Notes: a model not told the origin generated them from the sequence alone. A stretch of 64,000 nt of DNA from Amygdalobacter indicium (GCF_029101545.1 NZ_CP118866.1:1302001-1366000); one strand, 5' to 3'. Positions 52,191 through 62,275 are shown, numbered from the stretch's first letter. Program-made: numbers and translations.

Positions 52191-53201
52191 ATGACTAAAA
52201 ACATAAACATGAAGGAAATTGCTAAACTTGCAGGCGTATCCATCGCCACAGTTTCACGTATAATCAATCAAAACGGACGTTTTTCTCAAGCTACCGAAGA
52301 AAGAGTCAATCAAATAATTAAAGAATACAATTACAGTATTGACAGCTCCCCTTCTAATATCTGGAAAGCGCAAAAATGCAATATAGGAATAATTGTGCCT
52401 GATATTACCAATCCTCACTTCTCTGCATTGATTCTGCAAATGCAAATGGCTCTTTTTTATAGCGGATATTCCACCATAATCTGCAATACTAACGAATCGG
52501 AAATACTGGAGCAGAAACATGTTAAGACACTGAAAGCTCAAAACGTAGCCGGAGTAATACTAATTTCCGGCAACAGATATCACGCCGCGTTACGTAAATA
52601 TCCGGTAGTTTATGTTGATCGTCCTCACCTTGGAGATGACGATGATGCAGTAATAATAGAATCGGATAACGAATATGGCGGTTATATAGTCGCAAACGAA
52701 ATTTTACGTGCAGGCTGTAAAAATATAATTTTTCTCATGTCTAAAATAAAAGATATAAACCAAAGATTAAGATACAACGGATATTTACGAGCGTTGAAAG
52801 AACACGGAATGCAGGAAAGAATAGAGTATATTCAAAATACCGAAAATGTTTCAATATATGCGGGTAAAGCCTCTATTACATCAATCATCCAAAAAAAATT
52901 ATCTTTTGACGGCATTATCGCCACAACCGACACATTAGCAGCAGGTGCATACCTGGCTTTAAGAGAATACGGTATAAAAGTTCCCGAGCAAGTAAAACTT
53001 GCCGGCTTTGACGATTGTATGATTGCCGACATATGCGGCACAGGAATCACCAGCGTTAAACAAGATGTAGCCAATATGGCGAGTATTGCGGTAGATATGC
53101 TGCTTAGGCAAATAAACGGTGAAAAGATCTCAACAACCAAAAGACAGCTTACACTCACGCTTTCCCGTCGTTCATCCACCGACAGCAGCCCTTTAAAATA
53201 A
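52191..53201 (+). CDS. LacI-family regulator of the D-allose operon
   Basis: This 336-residue protein has a LacI headpiece (MKEIAKLAGVSIATVSRIIN) and a periplasmic-binding-like sensor domain (NIGIIVPDITNPHFSALI, PVVYVDRP, AGFDDCMIADICG). It is divergent from alsB, with operators between. E. coli controls als with an RpiR-type repressor, so this is a different regulator for the same pathway. GAGGTG precedes the ATG. Confidence 0.9.
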   Translation: MTKNINMKEIAKLAGVSIATVSRIINQNGRFSQATEERVNQIIKEYNYSIDSSPSNIWKAQKCNIGIIVPDITNPHFSALILQMQMALFYSGYSTIICNTNESEILEQKHVKTLKAQNVAGVILISGNRYHAALRKYPVVYVDRPHLGDDDDAVIIESDNEYGGYIVANEILRAGCKNIIFLMSKIKDINQRLRYNGYLRALKEHGMQERIEYIQNTENVSIYAGKASITSIIQKKLSFDGIIATTDTLAAGAYLALREYGIKVPEQVKLAGFDDCMIADICGTGITSVKQDVANMASIAVDMLLRQINGEKISTTKRQLTLTLSRRSSTDSSPLK

Positions 53202-53203
53202 CA

Positions 53204-53236
53204 AAAGGGCAGACAAGCTACACTCGTCTGCCCTTT
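53204..53236. terminator. Bidirectional terminator between the regulator and lsrF
   Basis: AAAGGGCAGAC and GTCTGCCCTTT form a perfect 11-base stem between convergent genes ending at 53201 and 53264. Confidence 0.85.
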
Positions 53237-53263
53237 CAGGGGAGTAATAATTAAACGAAGTTA

Positions 53264-54136
53264 TCAGTTGTTAAGATAGTAATCGTAGGCTTGAGCGGCA
53301 TTATAGCCCTCGTGCACGATTAAGCTGATTGCCTTAGCCATAGCATGCGGTTTTTCACTTTGGAAAATATTTCTGCCCATGTCCAAACCGTGTGCACCTT
53401 CAGAAATTGCCCTATAGGCCAAATCCAAAGCATCTTTTTCAGCTAACTTTTTGCCGCCGGCGACGACGATCGGCACCGGGCAAGCGGCAACAACTTCTTC
53501 AAAGTTTTCACAGTAATAAGTTTTAATGATGTTAGCGCCTAATTCAGCCAACATACGAGTAGCCAATTTGAAGAATCTTGATGTTCTTTCCATTTGCTTA
53601 CCTACCGCTACAACACCCATAACCGGGACGGAATAGCGATAACCCAAGTTGACGCATTTGGATAAATTATCCAAGCTGCTCAATTGTCCGTCAGCTCCGA
53701 TAAAAGTTTGTACAGCCAAGCAATCGGCGTTCATACGGATAGAATCTTCAATATCAACCGCTACCACTTCATGCGATAAATCATCATTGAGAATGGATGA
53801 ACCGGAACTTACCCTTAAAGCAATTGCGTTGTTGAAGCTCGGTGAAACACAGGAGCGTAAAGCACCTCTTGTGCCCATGAATACATCGACAGTATCCGCT
53901 AATTGCGGAATAAGTAAATCCAAACGTTCCAGACCTGAAGTTGAACCCATAAAGTACCCGTGGTCAAATGCGAACATTACAGTGTTCTTGCTCTTGGGAT
54001 TAAATATTCTGGCTAAATGTTTTTGCATACCCCAGTCCAAAGCATTGGCGCCCTTCACAAAAAAAGCTTTATTATTCGCAAATTCCTCATTCAAGTGATA
54101 ATTCTTTGCTACTTTCATTCCGTCTAAATCTGCCAT
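53264..54136 (-). CDS. lsrF: LsrF, 3-hydroxy-2,4-pentadione-5-phosphate thiolase
   Basis: This 290-residue class-I-aldolase-like TIM barrel strongly resembles LsrF: MFAFDHGYFMGSTSGLE, an FMGTRGALRS loop, KTYYCENFEEVV with the Schiff-base-type lysine, and VVAGGKKLAEKDAL. It performs the last step of phospho-AI-2 breakdown, yielding acetyl-CoA. GGAGG precedes the ATG. It is the last gene of the lsrACDBF run. Confidence 0.94.
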   Translation of the reverse strand: MADLDGMKVAKNYHLNEEFANNKAFFVKGANALDWGMQKHLARIFNPKSKNTVMFAFDHGYFMGSTSGLERLDLLIPQLADTVDVFMGTRGALRSCVSPSFNNAIALRVSSGSSILNDDLSHEVVAVDIEDSIRMNADCLAVQTFIGADGQLSSLDNLSKCVNLGYRYSVPVMGVVAVGKQMERTSRFFKLATRMLAELGANIIKTYYCENFEEVVAACPVPIVVAGGKKLAEKDALDLAYRAISEGAHGLDMGRNIFQSEKPHAMAKAISLIVHEGYNAAQAYDYYLNN

Positions 54137-54171
54137 TTTTCCTCCTACAGTTTTATTATCTTTTCAGAAAA

Positions 54172-55329
54172 TCAGAAATTATACTTATCTACATTGCTCT
54201 TGTTGAAAACAACACGTTCCGGCAACAAGACCACACCGTGGTTTTTAGCTTCCGTTTTTGCACCGGGTGTCAAGCAGTCATTCGGCTTGATTTCAATTTC
54301 ACCGATTCCCGGAACTGTTAATTTGTCGCCCAATTTAACCTCATTACCTGCGGCTAAATATGCTGCCATATAGCATCCTAATGCGCCTTGAACTTGGCAA
54401 TCCCACAAGCCCCACTGTTCGATTATATCAGCCTTGCAATAATCTTTAATTGAGTTAGGTGAAGCGAAACCGGTAATTGTAATATCTTTCTTAGTCTTTT
54501 TAGCATTTTGTGCCGCCTTACATTGTCCCGGCAGTGCGGTGGAGTCATTGCAAATTATCAAATCGATATCAGGATGTGCTTCTAAAATTGAAGCGCCGAT
54601 GCTTACAGCTTTTTCTGCATCCTGTTCTGAATAATAGTTACCCGGGGCAACATTTTCCCATTCCGGATAGTTCTTTTTGATATATTCTTCGCCGGCTACC
54701 TGCCATGAATTCTGGTCGGCAACTGTTGCTTGGGAGTAGTGCCAACAATATTTTATTTTTTTCTTGGCATCTTTGCCTCTTTTCTTGAGAGAATCGGCGC
54801 CCATCTCAACCAACATTTTTCCGAGAATTTCAGGTGTTCCTTGTGAAACCATCAAAGTTCTTGATGACGGTGTAACATCTGAATCCCATGTAACAACAGT
54901 AATTCCTTTTTCTTTGGCTTCTTTCAAAGCAGCATCCAATCCTGTAACGTCAACGGATGAAACGCAAATTGCATCTGCACCGGTAGCTATAGCATTATTA
55001 ATAACCTGCACCTGATCGGCAACACTGGCATTGGCACTGCCCTGGTAGTCCACGGTAAATCCCTGTTCTTTGGCAAACTTTTGTGCTCCCGCATTGGCCG
55101 ATTCAAAGAAAGCATTACCGGTCAACTTGGGCACAAAAACAACAGTCTTGCCTTTGATATCCTTAGTCGCCTTTTTGGCTTCCTTGTCCTGCTTACCGGC
55201 AGCTGCCGGAGCGGAAGATTCAGCCGGTTTCTGCTTTGCAGGCTTATTGTTCTCCTTGGGGGTAGAGCAGGCAGTTATGCAAAGTGTCATCAGTAAAACA
55301 CTCAGACCGACAGATAAAAGTTTTTTCAT
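54172..55329 (-). CDS. lsrB: LsrB, autoinducer-2-binding lipoprotein
   Basis: The protein is 385 residues from the ATG at 55329 (GGAGG five bases upstream). It has a lipobox (CITACS) and a long Ala/Lys-rich linker before the binding domain (VVFVPKLTGNAFFESANAGAQ, VTWDSDVTPSSRTLM), which matches LsrB-type AI-2 receptors. It captures AI-2 at the cell surface for LsrACD. Confidence 0.93.
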   Translation of the reverse strand: MKKLLSVGLSVLLMTLCITACSTPKENNKPAKQKPAESSAPAAAGKQDKEAKKATKDIKGKTVVFVPKLTGNAFFESANAGAQKFAKEQGFTVDYQGSANASVADQVQVINNAIATGADAICVSSVDVTGLDAALKEAKEKGITVVTWDSDVTPSSRTLMVSQGTPEILGKMLVEMGADSLKKRGKDAKKKIKYCWHYSQATVADQNSWQVAGEEYIKKNYPEWENVAPGNYYSEQDAEKAVSIGASILEAHPDIDLIICNDSTALPGQCKAAQNAKKTKKDITITGFASPNSIKDYCKADIIEQWGLWDCQVQGALGCYMAAYLAAGNEVKLGDKLTVPGIGEIEIKPNDCLTPGAKTEAKNHGVVLLPERVVFNKSNVDKYNF

Positions 55330-55348
55330 ATAAACCTCCATAAATCAA

Positions 55349-56353
55349 TTAATTAGCTTTTGTGCTAAAAAATTTTAATTTTCTAAAATTGAATTGACCC
55401 TTAAATAAAGATCTGGCAACTATAATAATTAAAAGCAATAATCCTAAAGGAATATCCAAATATTGATTATTAACTTTGAAACACAGCGGTAGGCCGAAGC
55501 GCATTAAACCTATAACAACTGAAGCCAGCGCCGTACCGATGACGCTTCCCTTACCGCCGGTGCTTAATGTTCCGCCCAACACAACTGAGGTGATAATCGG
55601 CAAAGTGAATGTCGAACCTATATCGCTCTTACTCGTGCCGATATATGAGGTCAATATTATTCCGGCAATTGCTGCACTTATAGCAGCCAGAATATAAGTA
55701 CTCATAATAACCAATCGAGTATTGATACCGCAAAATCTTGCCGTGTTCTCATTAACGCCCACCAGGAATATCTTGCGCCCGTATTTAGTTTTTTCCAAAA
55801 CAATGTACAGTAATATCGTAAGAATAATAAATACAATCAGCTGTGAGGGAATAAACCCGAAGAGCCTGAATTTACTGAAAGAAAGGAAAGATGCAGGAAA
55901 TCCGCTGATGCCTTTGTAGCTGGCGCTGCCCGATATGTTGGAAATCGCCAAAGCCAAGCCCGAATATAAAAAGCCTCCGCCTAAGGTGACAATCATCGCC
56001 TGTACCTTGATATAAGCTACAATAAATCCGGATAAAGCACCGCACAATGCTGCTAAAACTACTGCCAATAAAGAGGAAATCCAAATGTTAATTCCGAAAG
56101 ATTGCCACAGTACACCTAAAGTTATAGAAGTTAATCCGACAATCGAACCTACTTGAATATCTATGCCTCCGGTTATCATAACTAAAGTAACAAACAAAGA
56201 AATTATACATATAGAGATAATATCATTGACACTTCCCAATAAAATTCGGGGCATTAAAAATTTGGGATTAGCTAGACCGAATATAACAAACTCAGCTAAG
56301 ATGACTGCCAGCAGTACAAATTCCCATCTACCCATCTTATCTTTATTCATCAT
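55349..56353 (-). CDS. lsrD: LsrD, AI-2 ABC transporter permease
   Basis: This 334-residue permease of the ribose family has about ten helices (TLVMITGGIDIQVGSIVGLT, MIVTLGGGFLYSGLALAI). It pairs with LsrC to form the AI-2 channel. Its start overlaps the lsrC stop. Assignment as D rather than C is by gene order. Confidence 0.9.
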   Translation of the reverse strand: MMNKDKMGRWEFVLLAVILAEFVIFGLANPKFLMPRILLGSVNDIISICIISLFVTLVMITGGIDIQVGSIVGLTSITLGVLWQSFGINIWISSLLAVVLAALCGALSGFIVAYIKVQAMIVTLGGGFLYSGLALAISNISGSASYKGISGFPASFLSFSKFRLFGFIPSQLIVFIILTILLYIVLEKTKYGRKIFLVGVNENTARFCGINTRLVIMSTYILAAISAAIAGIILTSYIGTSKSDIGSTFTLPIITSVVLGGTLSTGGKGSVIGTALASVVIGLMRFGLPLCFKVNNQYLDIPLGLLLLIIIVARSLFKGQFNFRKLKFFSTKAN

Positions 56354-57351
56354 CAGCGACCCTCTTTCTTATTTTCTTGTAACATGAATTTATAGCGTTT
56401 CAATTTGAATGCTTCTCTTTTTTGCAAAAGCGCATCTATAACGACCAACGATATTAATAAAATTCCTGTAATCGTATTATCGAAGTTGGACGACAATCCG
56501 ATAAAGACCAATATTCTATTAACTGAAGACATTATTACCGCACCGATAGCCGCACCCAGGATGCTGCCTTGGCCGCCGATCAGGCTGACGCCGCCGATTA
56601 CGCAAGCTGCAATAGCTTTCATTTCATAAGCATTGCCTGCCAACGGGGTAATAAATCCGATTCTGGAGGAATAAATAACACCGGCAACAGCAGCAAATAC
56701 TCCGCACAAAACATATGCCAGAAGTTTAATTCGGGCAGCTTTTATTCCAACCAGCAAAGCACCGTTATAATTATCGCCGACAGCTATGAACTGCCTTCCT
56801 CTTTTGGTTTTTTTAACCAGCAAATCCAACACGAAAACCAGCAGCACGGCCAGTAAGTAAAATGTTGTCAACTCACTGAATATTTTCATCTGTGAATATG
56901 CGGTAAAATCGGCCGGTAAATTTTCCACCCACGATCCTTTGGTATACACATATATAAGGCCGCGACCGATACCGTTTGTTGCTAGCGTTAAAATCAAAGA
57001 AGCTATATGACGATAAGCCACCAAATATCCGTTAACCAGCCCGACAATCAAGCCTATAACAACAGCCGCAATAACAGCTACAGGCAAGCTGAAACCGTCC
57101 CTTAACAAACTGCTCGAAACGGCCGCACTAAGTCCCAAAGTCATTCCGACCGAAACATCAATTTCGCCCGTAAAAATCACGAAAGCTATTCCGACTGAAA
57201 GCAGAGTAAAAACTACGCTGTCATTAAAGCAATTCATTACGCTGGTGATGCTTAGAAACTCCGGGTTGATAACACCTACAATTAACAACATACCGATTAA
57301 ACAAGCCAGACTACGTAATTCCACAAATTTACCAATTGATTTTTTCAGCAT
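56353..57351 (-). CDS. lsrC: LsrC, AI-2 ABC transporter permease
   Basis: The protein is 332 residues from the ATG at 57351 (AGAGG upstream). It is a ribose-type permease with FVIFTGEIDVSVGMTLGLSA and GGVSLIGGQGSILG. It lies directly after lsrA and before lsrD, the same order as in E. coli. Confidence 0.9.
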   Translation of the reverse strand: MLKKSIGKFVELRSLACLIGMLLIVGVINPEFLSITSVMNCFNDSVVFTLLSVGIAFVIFTGEIDVSVGMTLGLSAAVSSSLLRDGFSLPVAVIAAVVIGLIVGLVNGYLVAYRHIASLILTLATNGIGRGLIYVYTKGSWVENLPADFTAYSQMKIFSELTTFYLLAVLLVFVLDLLVKKTKRGRQFIAVGDNYNGALLVGIKAARIKLLAYVLCGVFAAVAGVIYSSRIGFITPLAGNAYEMKAIAACVIGGVSLIGGQGSILGAAIGAVIMSSVNRILVFIGLSSNFDNTITGILLISLVVIDALLQKREAFKLKRYKFMLQENKKEGR

Positions 57352-57360
57352 AAACAACCT

Positions 57361-58899
57361 CTACTTAACACCGAATGATGCAGCCATTAATTTTTCGGGA
57401 GTTATTTCCGTACGCTGCAAAGTTTCCAGAATTCTCCCTTGGCAAATAACTACCGCTCTGGTCGATAAAGCAACAATTTCTTCCATATCGGATGATATAA
57501 GCATCACAGCTACTCCTGCTTTGCGCAATTCCCCGATTATTCGATATATATCCGCCCGTGCTCCGGCATCAATACCTCTTGTCGGTTCATCCAAAATAAC
57601 CAATTTCGGTTTAGTCGATAACGCACGTGCAATCATAATCTTTTGTTGATTACCGCCTGATAAGTCTCCAACTTCCTGCTCTTGCGAGCTGATTTTAATT
57701 CTGAATTTTCGGACATAATAATCGGTTAATTCCTTCTCCGCCTGTTCATCTACAAAAGCACCCTTCTTTTTTTCCAACAGGAGAAAAGAGGAGCACAAGT
57801 TATTAAGCACCGATCTTATTTTGAACAGGCCGTTGACGCTGCGATCTTCAGTAACATAATTAATTCCCGCCAACAATATCTCTTTAGTGGATAAATTCGT
57901 AATATCTCTATTCTCTAAAAGGCACTTACCGGAAACTGCTTTTTCCAAGCCGAATATGCCGATTGCAAGTTCAGTGCGACCTGCGCCTACAACGCCCGCA
58001 ACGCCTAATATTTCACCGGGATAAATTTTAAGGTTGATATCCGAAAATCCGTAGCCCGTATAATTTTGAAGTTCCAAAACAGGCTTTTGGCGATAAATCT
58101 CTTCATCTGCCGAATTATCCGCATCTTCTTCGCTATTACCGAAAGCAGTTAGATTTTGTTCCTGCACCTTATTCTCCGGATTATCAGGCAAAAGCCCCTT
58201 TATAAGATCTTTTTCAGTAAAATCGGCGACCTTACCGGAAACAGTAATGACTCCGTCACGCATAATGTCAATGGTATCGGCAATACGGAATATTTCTCCC
58301 AGACGATGGGTAATATAAATAATAGCTTTTCCATTACGTTTTAATTCATCGATTATCGAATACAGCGTTTCGACTTCATCAAAAGTTAAAGCTCCGGTAG
58401 GTTCATCTAAAATCAGCACATTAGCGTCCCGAATCAAAGCCCGCATCAATTCAACAATCTGTTGTTTGGCCACAGATAACCCTTCCGCCAAAGAATTCAA
58501 ATTAATCGACCACTTATATTTATGCAGAAGTTCATCGACACGGCGATTCAATTCTTTCCGATTACCTTTGATGCCTATAAGTATATTTTCCAATATAGTC
58601 ATATGCGGAAAGAGCAACGGTTCCTGCGGAACCATATAAATACCCGTTGCCAAAGAATCTCCGGCTGAAGAAATATTAACAGTTCGTCCGTTAACCTTAA
58701 CTTCACCCAAGTCAGCCTTGTATAAACCCATTATTATCTTCATCAGAGTAGATTTACCTGCTCCGTTGCCGCCAATCAAAGCTAACACTTTGCCTTTTTG
58801 AGCGGACAGATCAATTCCCTTCAGCACTTTGTTACTGCCGAAAGATTTAACTACTCCTTTGACTTCCAAAATAATTTGGTCGCTTTTTTCAGCTTCCAT
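57361..58899 (-). CDS. lsrA: LsrA, AI-2 ABC transporter ATPase
   Basis: This 512-residue double ABC protein has GGNGAGKST, LSVAKQQIVELMRALI, DEPTGALTFDE, a second-domain LSGGNQQKIMIARAL and DEPTRGIDAG. An acidic insert (about residues 255-275) separates the halves. It energises AI-2 import. It is the first gene of the - strand lsrACDBF operon, divergent from lsrR. Confidence 0.92.
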   Translation of the reverse strand: MEAEKSDQIILEVKGVVKSFGSNKVLKGIDLSAQKGKVLALIGGNGAGKSTLMKIIMGLYKADLGEVKVNGRTVNISSAGDSLATGIYMVPQEPLLFPHMTILENILIGIKGNRKELNRRVDELLHKYKWSINLNSLAEGLSVAKQQIVELMRALIRDANVLILDEPTGALTFDEVETLYSIIDELKRNGKAIIYITHRLGEIFRIADTIDIMRDGVITVSGKVADFTEKDLIKGLLPDNPENKVQEQNLTAFGNSEEDADNSADEEIYRQKPVLELQNYTGYGFSDINLKIYPGEILGVAGVVGAGRTELAIGIFGLEKAVSGKCLLENRDITNLSTKEILLAGINYVTEDRSVNGLFKIRSVLNNLCSSFLLLEKKKGAFVDEQAEKELTDYYVRKFRIKISSQEQEVGDLSGGNQQKIMIARALSTKPKLVILDEPTRGIDAGARADIYRIIGELRKAGVAVMLISSDMEEIVALSTRAVVICQGRILETLQRTEITPEKLMAASFGVK

Positions 58900-59164
58900 G
58901 TTTCACATACCGCCTATTCGTTATTTTTGTTACACCGCATTACATTTGTTAACTAGAATAATATCTGCCATGTGTCATTTTGTCAACTACAGCAATTGCA
59001 AAAAGCCAAACAAAAGTCAATTTGCACAAAAATAGTGTGCTTTTTCAACAATTATACTTAAATAAAAAGCTCTTAGTTTATAACAATTGTTTCTATTGAA
59101 AACATTTGACATGAAGCTTTATCCTACTTATAATAATTACATCAGCCATTCAGGAGTTAAATTT
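58900..59164. promoter_or_regulatory. Divergent lsrA/lsrR regulatory region
   Basis: The AT-rich gap includes a symmetric AACAATTGTTT near 59081-59091 and other short inverted repeats that could bind LsrR. Exact promoters were not fixed. Confidence 0.45.
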
Positions 59165-60091
59165 ATGGACGAAAATAACAGCATGACTTATGAAGAAATA
59201 TTAATGACCAAAGTATCCTGGTGTTACTATATTGAAGGATTAACCCAACAAGCGATTGCCGAAAGACTTGGTCTTCAGCGTATTAAAGTCGTTAAAATTC
59301 TTGAGCAGGCACGCAAATACGGTGTTGTTCAATTTAATTTTTGGCCCAACAACACCAAGCGGATGGAATTGGAGCAGGATTTGATTAAAAAGTTCAATTT
59401 GAAGGATGTAATTATAATTCCTACTCCCGGCAAAAAAAGTGAAATAAACGAATCTATTGCACGCGCCGCTTCCATGTATATTTTTAATAGACTCCCGTCT
59501 GACGGTTATATAAACATCGGCTACGGTGATACTCCGGGTAAAGTTCTGAACAACTTGGCCAGCATGACAGAAAACACATTAAAATGCATTTCTTTGACCG
59601 GCGGCGTTAATTACTATCTTCCTGATACCCGTTCAACAGTTTTCAATGCCAAATTACATCTGATACCGGCACCGTTAATTATATCTTCGGAAGAAATGGC
59701 AACTGCTATAAAAAACGAAAGTTCAATTCAAACCATAAATAAAATGATTAAATTATCAGGTTTGTCGGTAGTCGGTATCGGCGGCATGAACGACGAAGCT
59801 ACAATCCTCTCTTCCAACATTCTGAATAAAGATGACTTTACCATGCTGAGACGCCAAGGAGCTGTCGGAGATTTACTTTGTCACTTCATTAACGCTGAGG
59901 GAAAAACGGTCGACTCATCTATTGATAAACGTTTGATTTCAACTTCGTTGAATGAATTAAAAAAGCTGAACAATGTTATAGGTGTTGCCGGCGGCTTGGA
60001 AAAAGTCGAAGCAATTAAGGGTGTACTTAAAGGTCAATATATTGATGTTCTTATTTCTGATGAAGCTACCGGAAATGAACTCTTACAATAA
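59165..60091 (+). CDS. lsrR: LsrR, DeoR/SorC-family regulator of AI-2 uptake
   Basis: The protein is 308 residues from the ATG at 59165 (AGGAG eight bases upstream). It has an N-terminal helix-turn-helix (YYIEGLTQQAIAERLGLQRIKVVKIL) and a sugar-phosphate-binding domain (SLTGGVNYYL, GIGGMNDEATI, GDLLCHFINAEG, GVAGGLEKVEAI). LsrR represses lsr genes until phospho-AI-2 binds. It is divergent from lsrA and 11 bases from lsrK. Confidence 0.93.
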   Translation: MDENNSMTYEEILMTKVSWCYYIEGLTQQAIAERLGLQRIKVVKILEQARKYGVVQFNFWPNNTKRMELEQDLIKKFNLKDVIIIPTPGKKSEINESIARAASMYIFNRLPSDGYINIGYGDTPGKVLNNLASMTENTLKCISLTGGVNYYLPDTRSTVFNAKLHLIPAPLIISSEEMATAIKNESSIQTINKMIKLSGLSVVGIGGMNDEATILSSNILNKDDFTMLRRQGAVGDLLCHFINAEGKTVDSSIDKRLISTSLNELKKLNNVIGVAGGLEKVEAIKGVLKGQYIDVLISDEATGNELLQ

Positions 60092-60102
60092 AGGAGTATT
60101 TT

Positions 60103-61683
60103 ATGAAATATTTAATGGCTCTGGACGCCGGTACCGGAAGTATTCGTGCCGTCATATTTAACGAATTCGGCGAACAAATATCCGAGGCACAAATAGAGTG
60201 GTCGCACAAAGCTGATCCCCGTTTCCCGGGCAGCATGGATTTCGATTATACGGAAAATTGGAAATCCTGCAAGAAATGTATTATCTCAGCTTTAGCCGAT
60301 GCCAAGATAAATTCCGAAGATTTATTGGCAATTTCAACAAGCTGCATGCGCGAAGGCATCGTTTTATATGATAAATTCGGGAAAGAAATTTGGTCCTGTG
60401 CCAATATTGATGCCAGAAGCACCCGCACGGCAGTTGAACTGGTGCAAAACAATCCGACTCTGCAAAAACAGGTATACCTAAGAACAGGTCAAACTTACGC
60501 TTTATCTGCCATTCCCCGTCTTCTTTTCATCAAGCAGCACCAACCTGATATTTACGCTCAAACTGCTCATCTCGGTATGTTCAATGACTGGATGAGTTAC
60601 AAACTTAGCGGTAAATTAGTTATCGAACCGACTAACGGTTCAACCTTAGGTTTAATAAATCTGCAAACAAGAAAATGGGACGACCTGATAATTAGTAAAT
60701 TCGACCTCCCCTCTGCCATTCTTCCGGAAATCAAAGAACCGGGCAGTATAATAGGTACCATCAAAAAGGATTTAGCTGCGGAACTTAAACTCTCACCTAA
60801 GACTGCAATCGTAGTCGGCGCCGGTGATGCTCAATTAGGTTGTTTGGGTGTCGGCGCTTCTTCCGTCAATGATGCAGTTATCTTAGGCGGAAGTTTCTGG
60901 CAATATGAATTCAACACAGATAAAGCCGTTTTAGATCCGAATGCGAGAGTAAGGATGAATTGCTACATCAAACCTGATTTATGGCAATATGAAGCAATAG
61001 CTTTTCAACCCGGGCTGATTATCAAATGGTTCAAGAACGCTTTCGTCCTACCCTTAGAAAAACTTGGTCAAAAAAAGGATATGAATATTTATGCTTATTT
61101 AGATCAGGGCGCCGGCGAAATACCTGCCGGTTCGTATAATATGTTTGCAATTTTTTCAGATATTATGAATTTTATAGACTGGCGTCATGCCGCCTGTTCA
61201 TTTATAAACTTCAAACCGGATGCCGAAAAATTCAACATTTTCACTTTTTACCGTTCCTTGCTGGAAAATGCCTGTATGGTAAGCAAAGGACATATAGAAG
61301 AAATCAGTGAACTGACAGGCTATCAACCTAAGGCTTTAATATTCGCCAACGGTTCCAGTCAAAGCGACTTATGCTGTCAAATTCTGGCAGATGTTACCGG
61401 CTTGGAAGTTAGACGTCCAATAGTAAGAGAAGCTTCAGCCTTGGGAGCAGCTTTAATTGCCGGCTACGGCGTCGGATTATATCCCGATCTTCAGGAAACT
61501 TGCCGAAAACTCATTAAATTCGACAGAACTTTCTATCCTGCGGCAGCTGCGAACAAAGTATATGAATCAGCTTTCAAACAGTGGAAGCTAATATATAAAA
61601 AAGAGTTGGAATTAAGCGATGCCGGAATAACTGATTATATGTGGTGTGCGCCGGGTGCCGATCGCACTGATTCCGATAATTAG
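60103..61683 (+). CDS. lsrK: LsrK, autoinducer-2 kinase
   Basis: This 526-residue FGGY kinase opens YLMALDAGTGSIRAVIFN, has WSHKADPRFPGSMDFDY and STSCMREGIVLYD, and closes with the FANGSSQSDLCCQILADV motif. It phosphorylates DPD/AI-2 to trap it in the cell and generate the LsrR ligand. AAAGGAG precedes the ATG. It forms an operon with lsrR and the cupin gene. Confidence 0.94.
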   Translation: MKYLMALDAGTGSIRAVIFNEFGEQISEAQIEWSHKADPRFPGSMDFDYTENWKSCKKCIISALADAKINSEDLLAISTSCMREGIVLYDKFGKEIWSCANIDARSTRTAVELVQNNPTLQKQVYLRTGQTYALSAIPRLLFIKQHQPDIYAQTAHLGMFNDWMSYKLSGKLVIEPTNGSTLGLINLQTRKWDDLIISKFDLPSAILPEIKEPGSIIGTIKKDLAAELKLSPKTAIVVGAGDAQLGCLGVGASSVNDAVILGGSFWQYEFNTDKAVLDPNARVRMNCYIKPDLWQYEAIAFQPGLIIKWFKNAFVLPLEKLGQKKDMNIYAYLDQGAGEIPAGSYNMFAIFSDIMNFIDWRHAACSFINFKPDAEKFNIFTFYRSLLENACMVSKGHIEEISELTGYQPKALIFANGSSQSDLCCQILADVTGLEVRRPIVREASALGAALIAGYGVGLYPDLQETCRKLIKFDRTFYPAAAANKVYESAFKQWKLIYKKELELSDAGITDYMWCAPGADRTDSDN

Positions 61684-61735
61684 CTCGATGCTACGCACAA
61701 ATCAAAAGACTATTTTATTAATATAAGGAGATATT

Positions 61736-62092
61736 ATGTTTAAATTAAATGATAGCGAAAAAGAATATCGCTTCAAAACAAGCGGGCCGAAATATTTAAT
61801 GGAAGGTCCCAATATGAAGTTTGCCATTGTCCGTTTTAAACCCGGTGAAGATTTTCCGGCTCATTATCACGAAAAGATGGAAGAAAATTTTTACATCATG
61901 GAAGGTGAAATAGACATATACATTAACGGTCATCTAAACCACTTAGTTACGGGTGATTTTATCCATGTTGAACCGGGTGAAGTTCATTATTGTATAAATC
62001 GCGGTCAGAAACCGATGCGCATGATTTCAACACTGGCGCCATATGTACCTGTAGATAAGGTCGAAGTACCGGACTACCCTATTTACGACTAA
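61736..62092 (+). CDS. Cupin-domain protein, possible LsrG substitute
   Basis: This 118-residue small cupin has FPAHYHEKMEENFYIMEGE, the metal-binding HxH(x)nE pattern, then GDFIHVEPGEVHYCIN for the second motif. It follows lsrK in the same operon. E. coli uses LsrG, an unrelated ferredoxin-like isomerase, between LsrK and LsrF; no LsrG is seen here. The cupin may isomerise phospho-DPD, but this is inference. Confidence 0.85.
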   Translation: MFKLNDSEKEYRFKTSGPKYLMEGPNMKFAIVRFKPGEDFPAHYHEKMEENFYIMEGEIDIYINGHLNHLVTGDFIHVEPGEVHYCINRGQKPMRMISTLAPYVPVDKVEVPDYPIYD

Positions 62093-62122
62093 AAATTTTA
62101 TACTTGAAAGCCTCAAAACATC

Positions 62123-62194
62123 AAAAGCTCCTTAAGTAGTTTGTGCCGCGAACCTTTCGGTCCGAAACAAAGCACAAACTGCTGCAGAGCTTTT
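62123..62194. terminator. Large bidirectional terminator hairpin
   Basis: AAAAGCTC...GAGCTTTT encloses AGTTTGTGC/GCACAAACT and an inner CGAACC/GGTCCG-like stem. It separates the lsrRK-cupin operon from the convergent permease gene. Confidence 0.8.
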
Positions 62195-62275
62195 ATTCAT
62201 ACATGGCAGGCAGCGATTAAAGTGCTAATGTTCTTAGCCTTTTAAGCTCGCCGCCTGTTTCCCGTTTCCTTAGCG

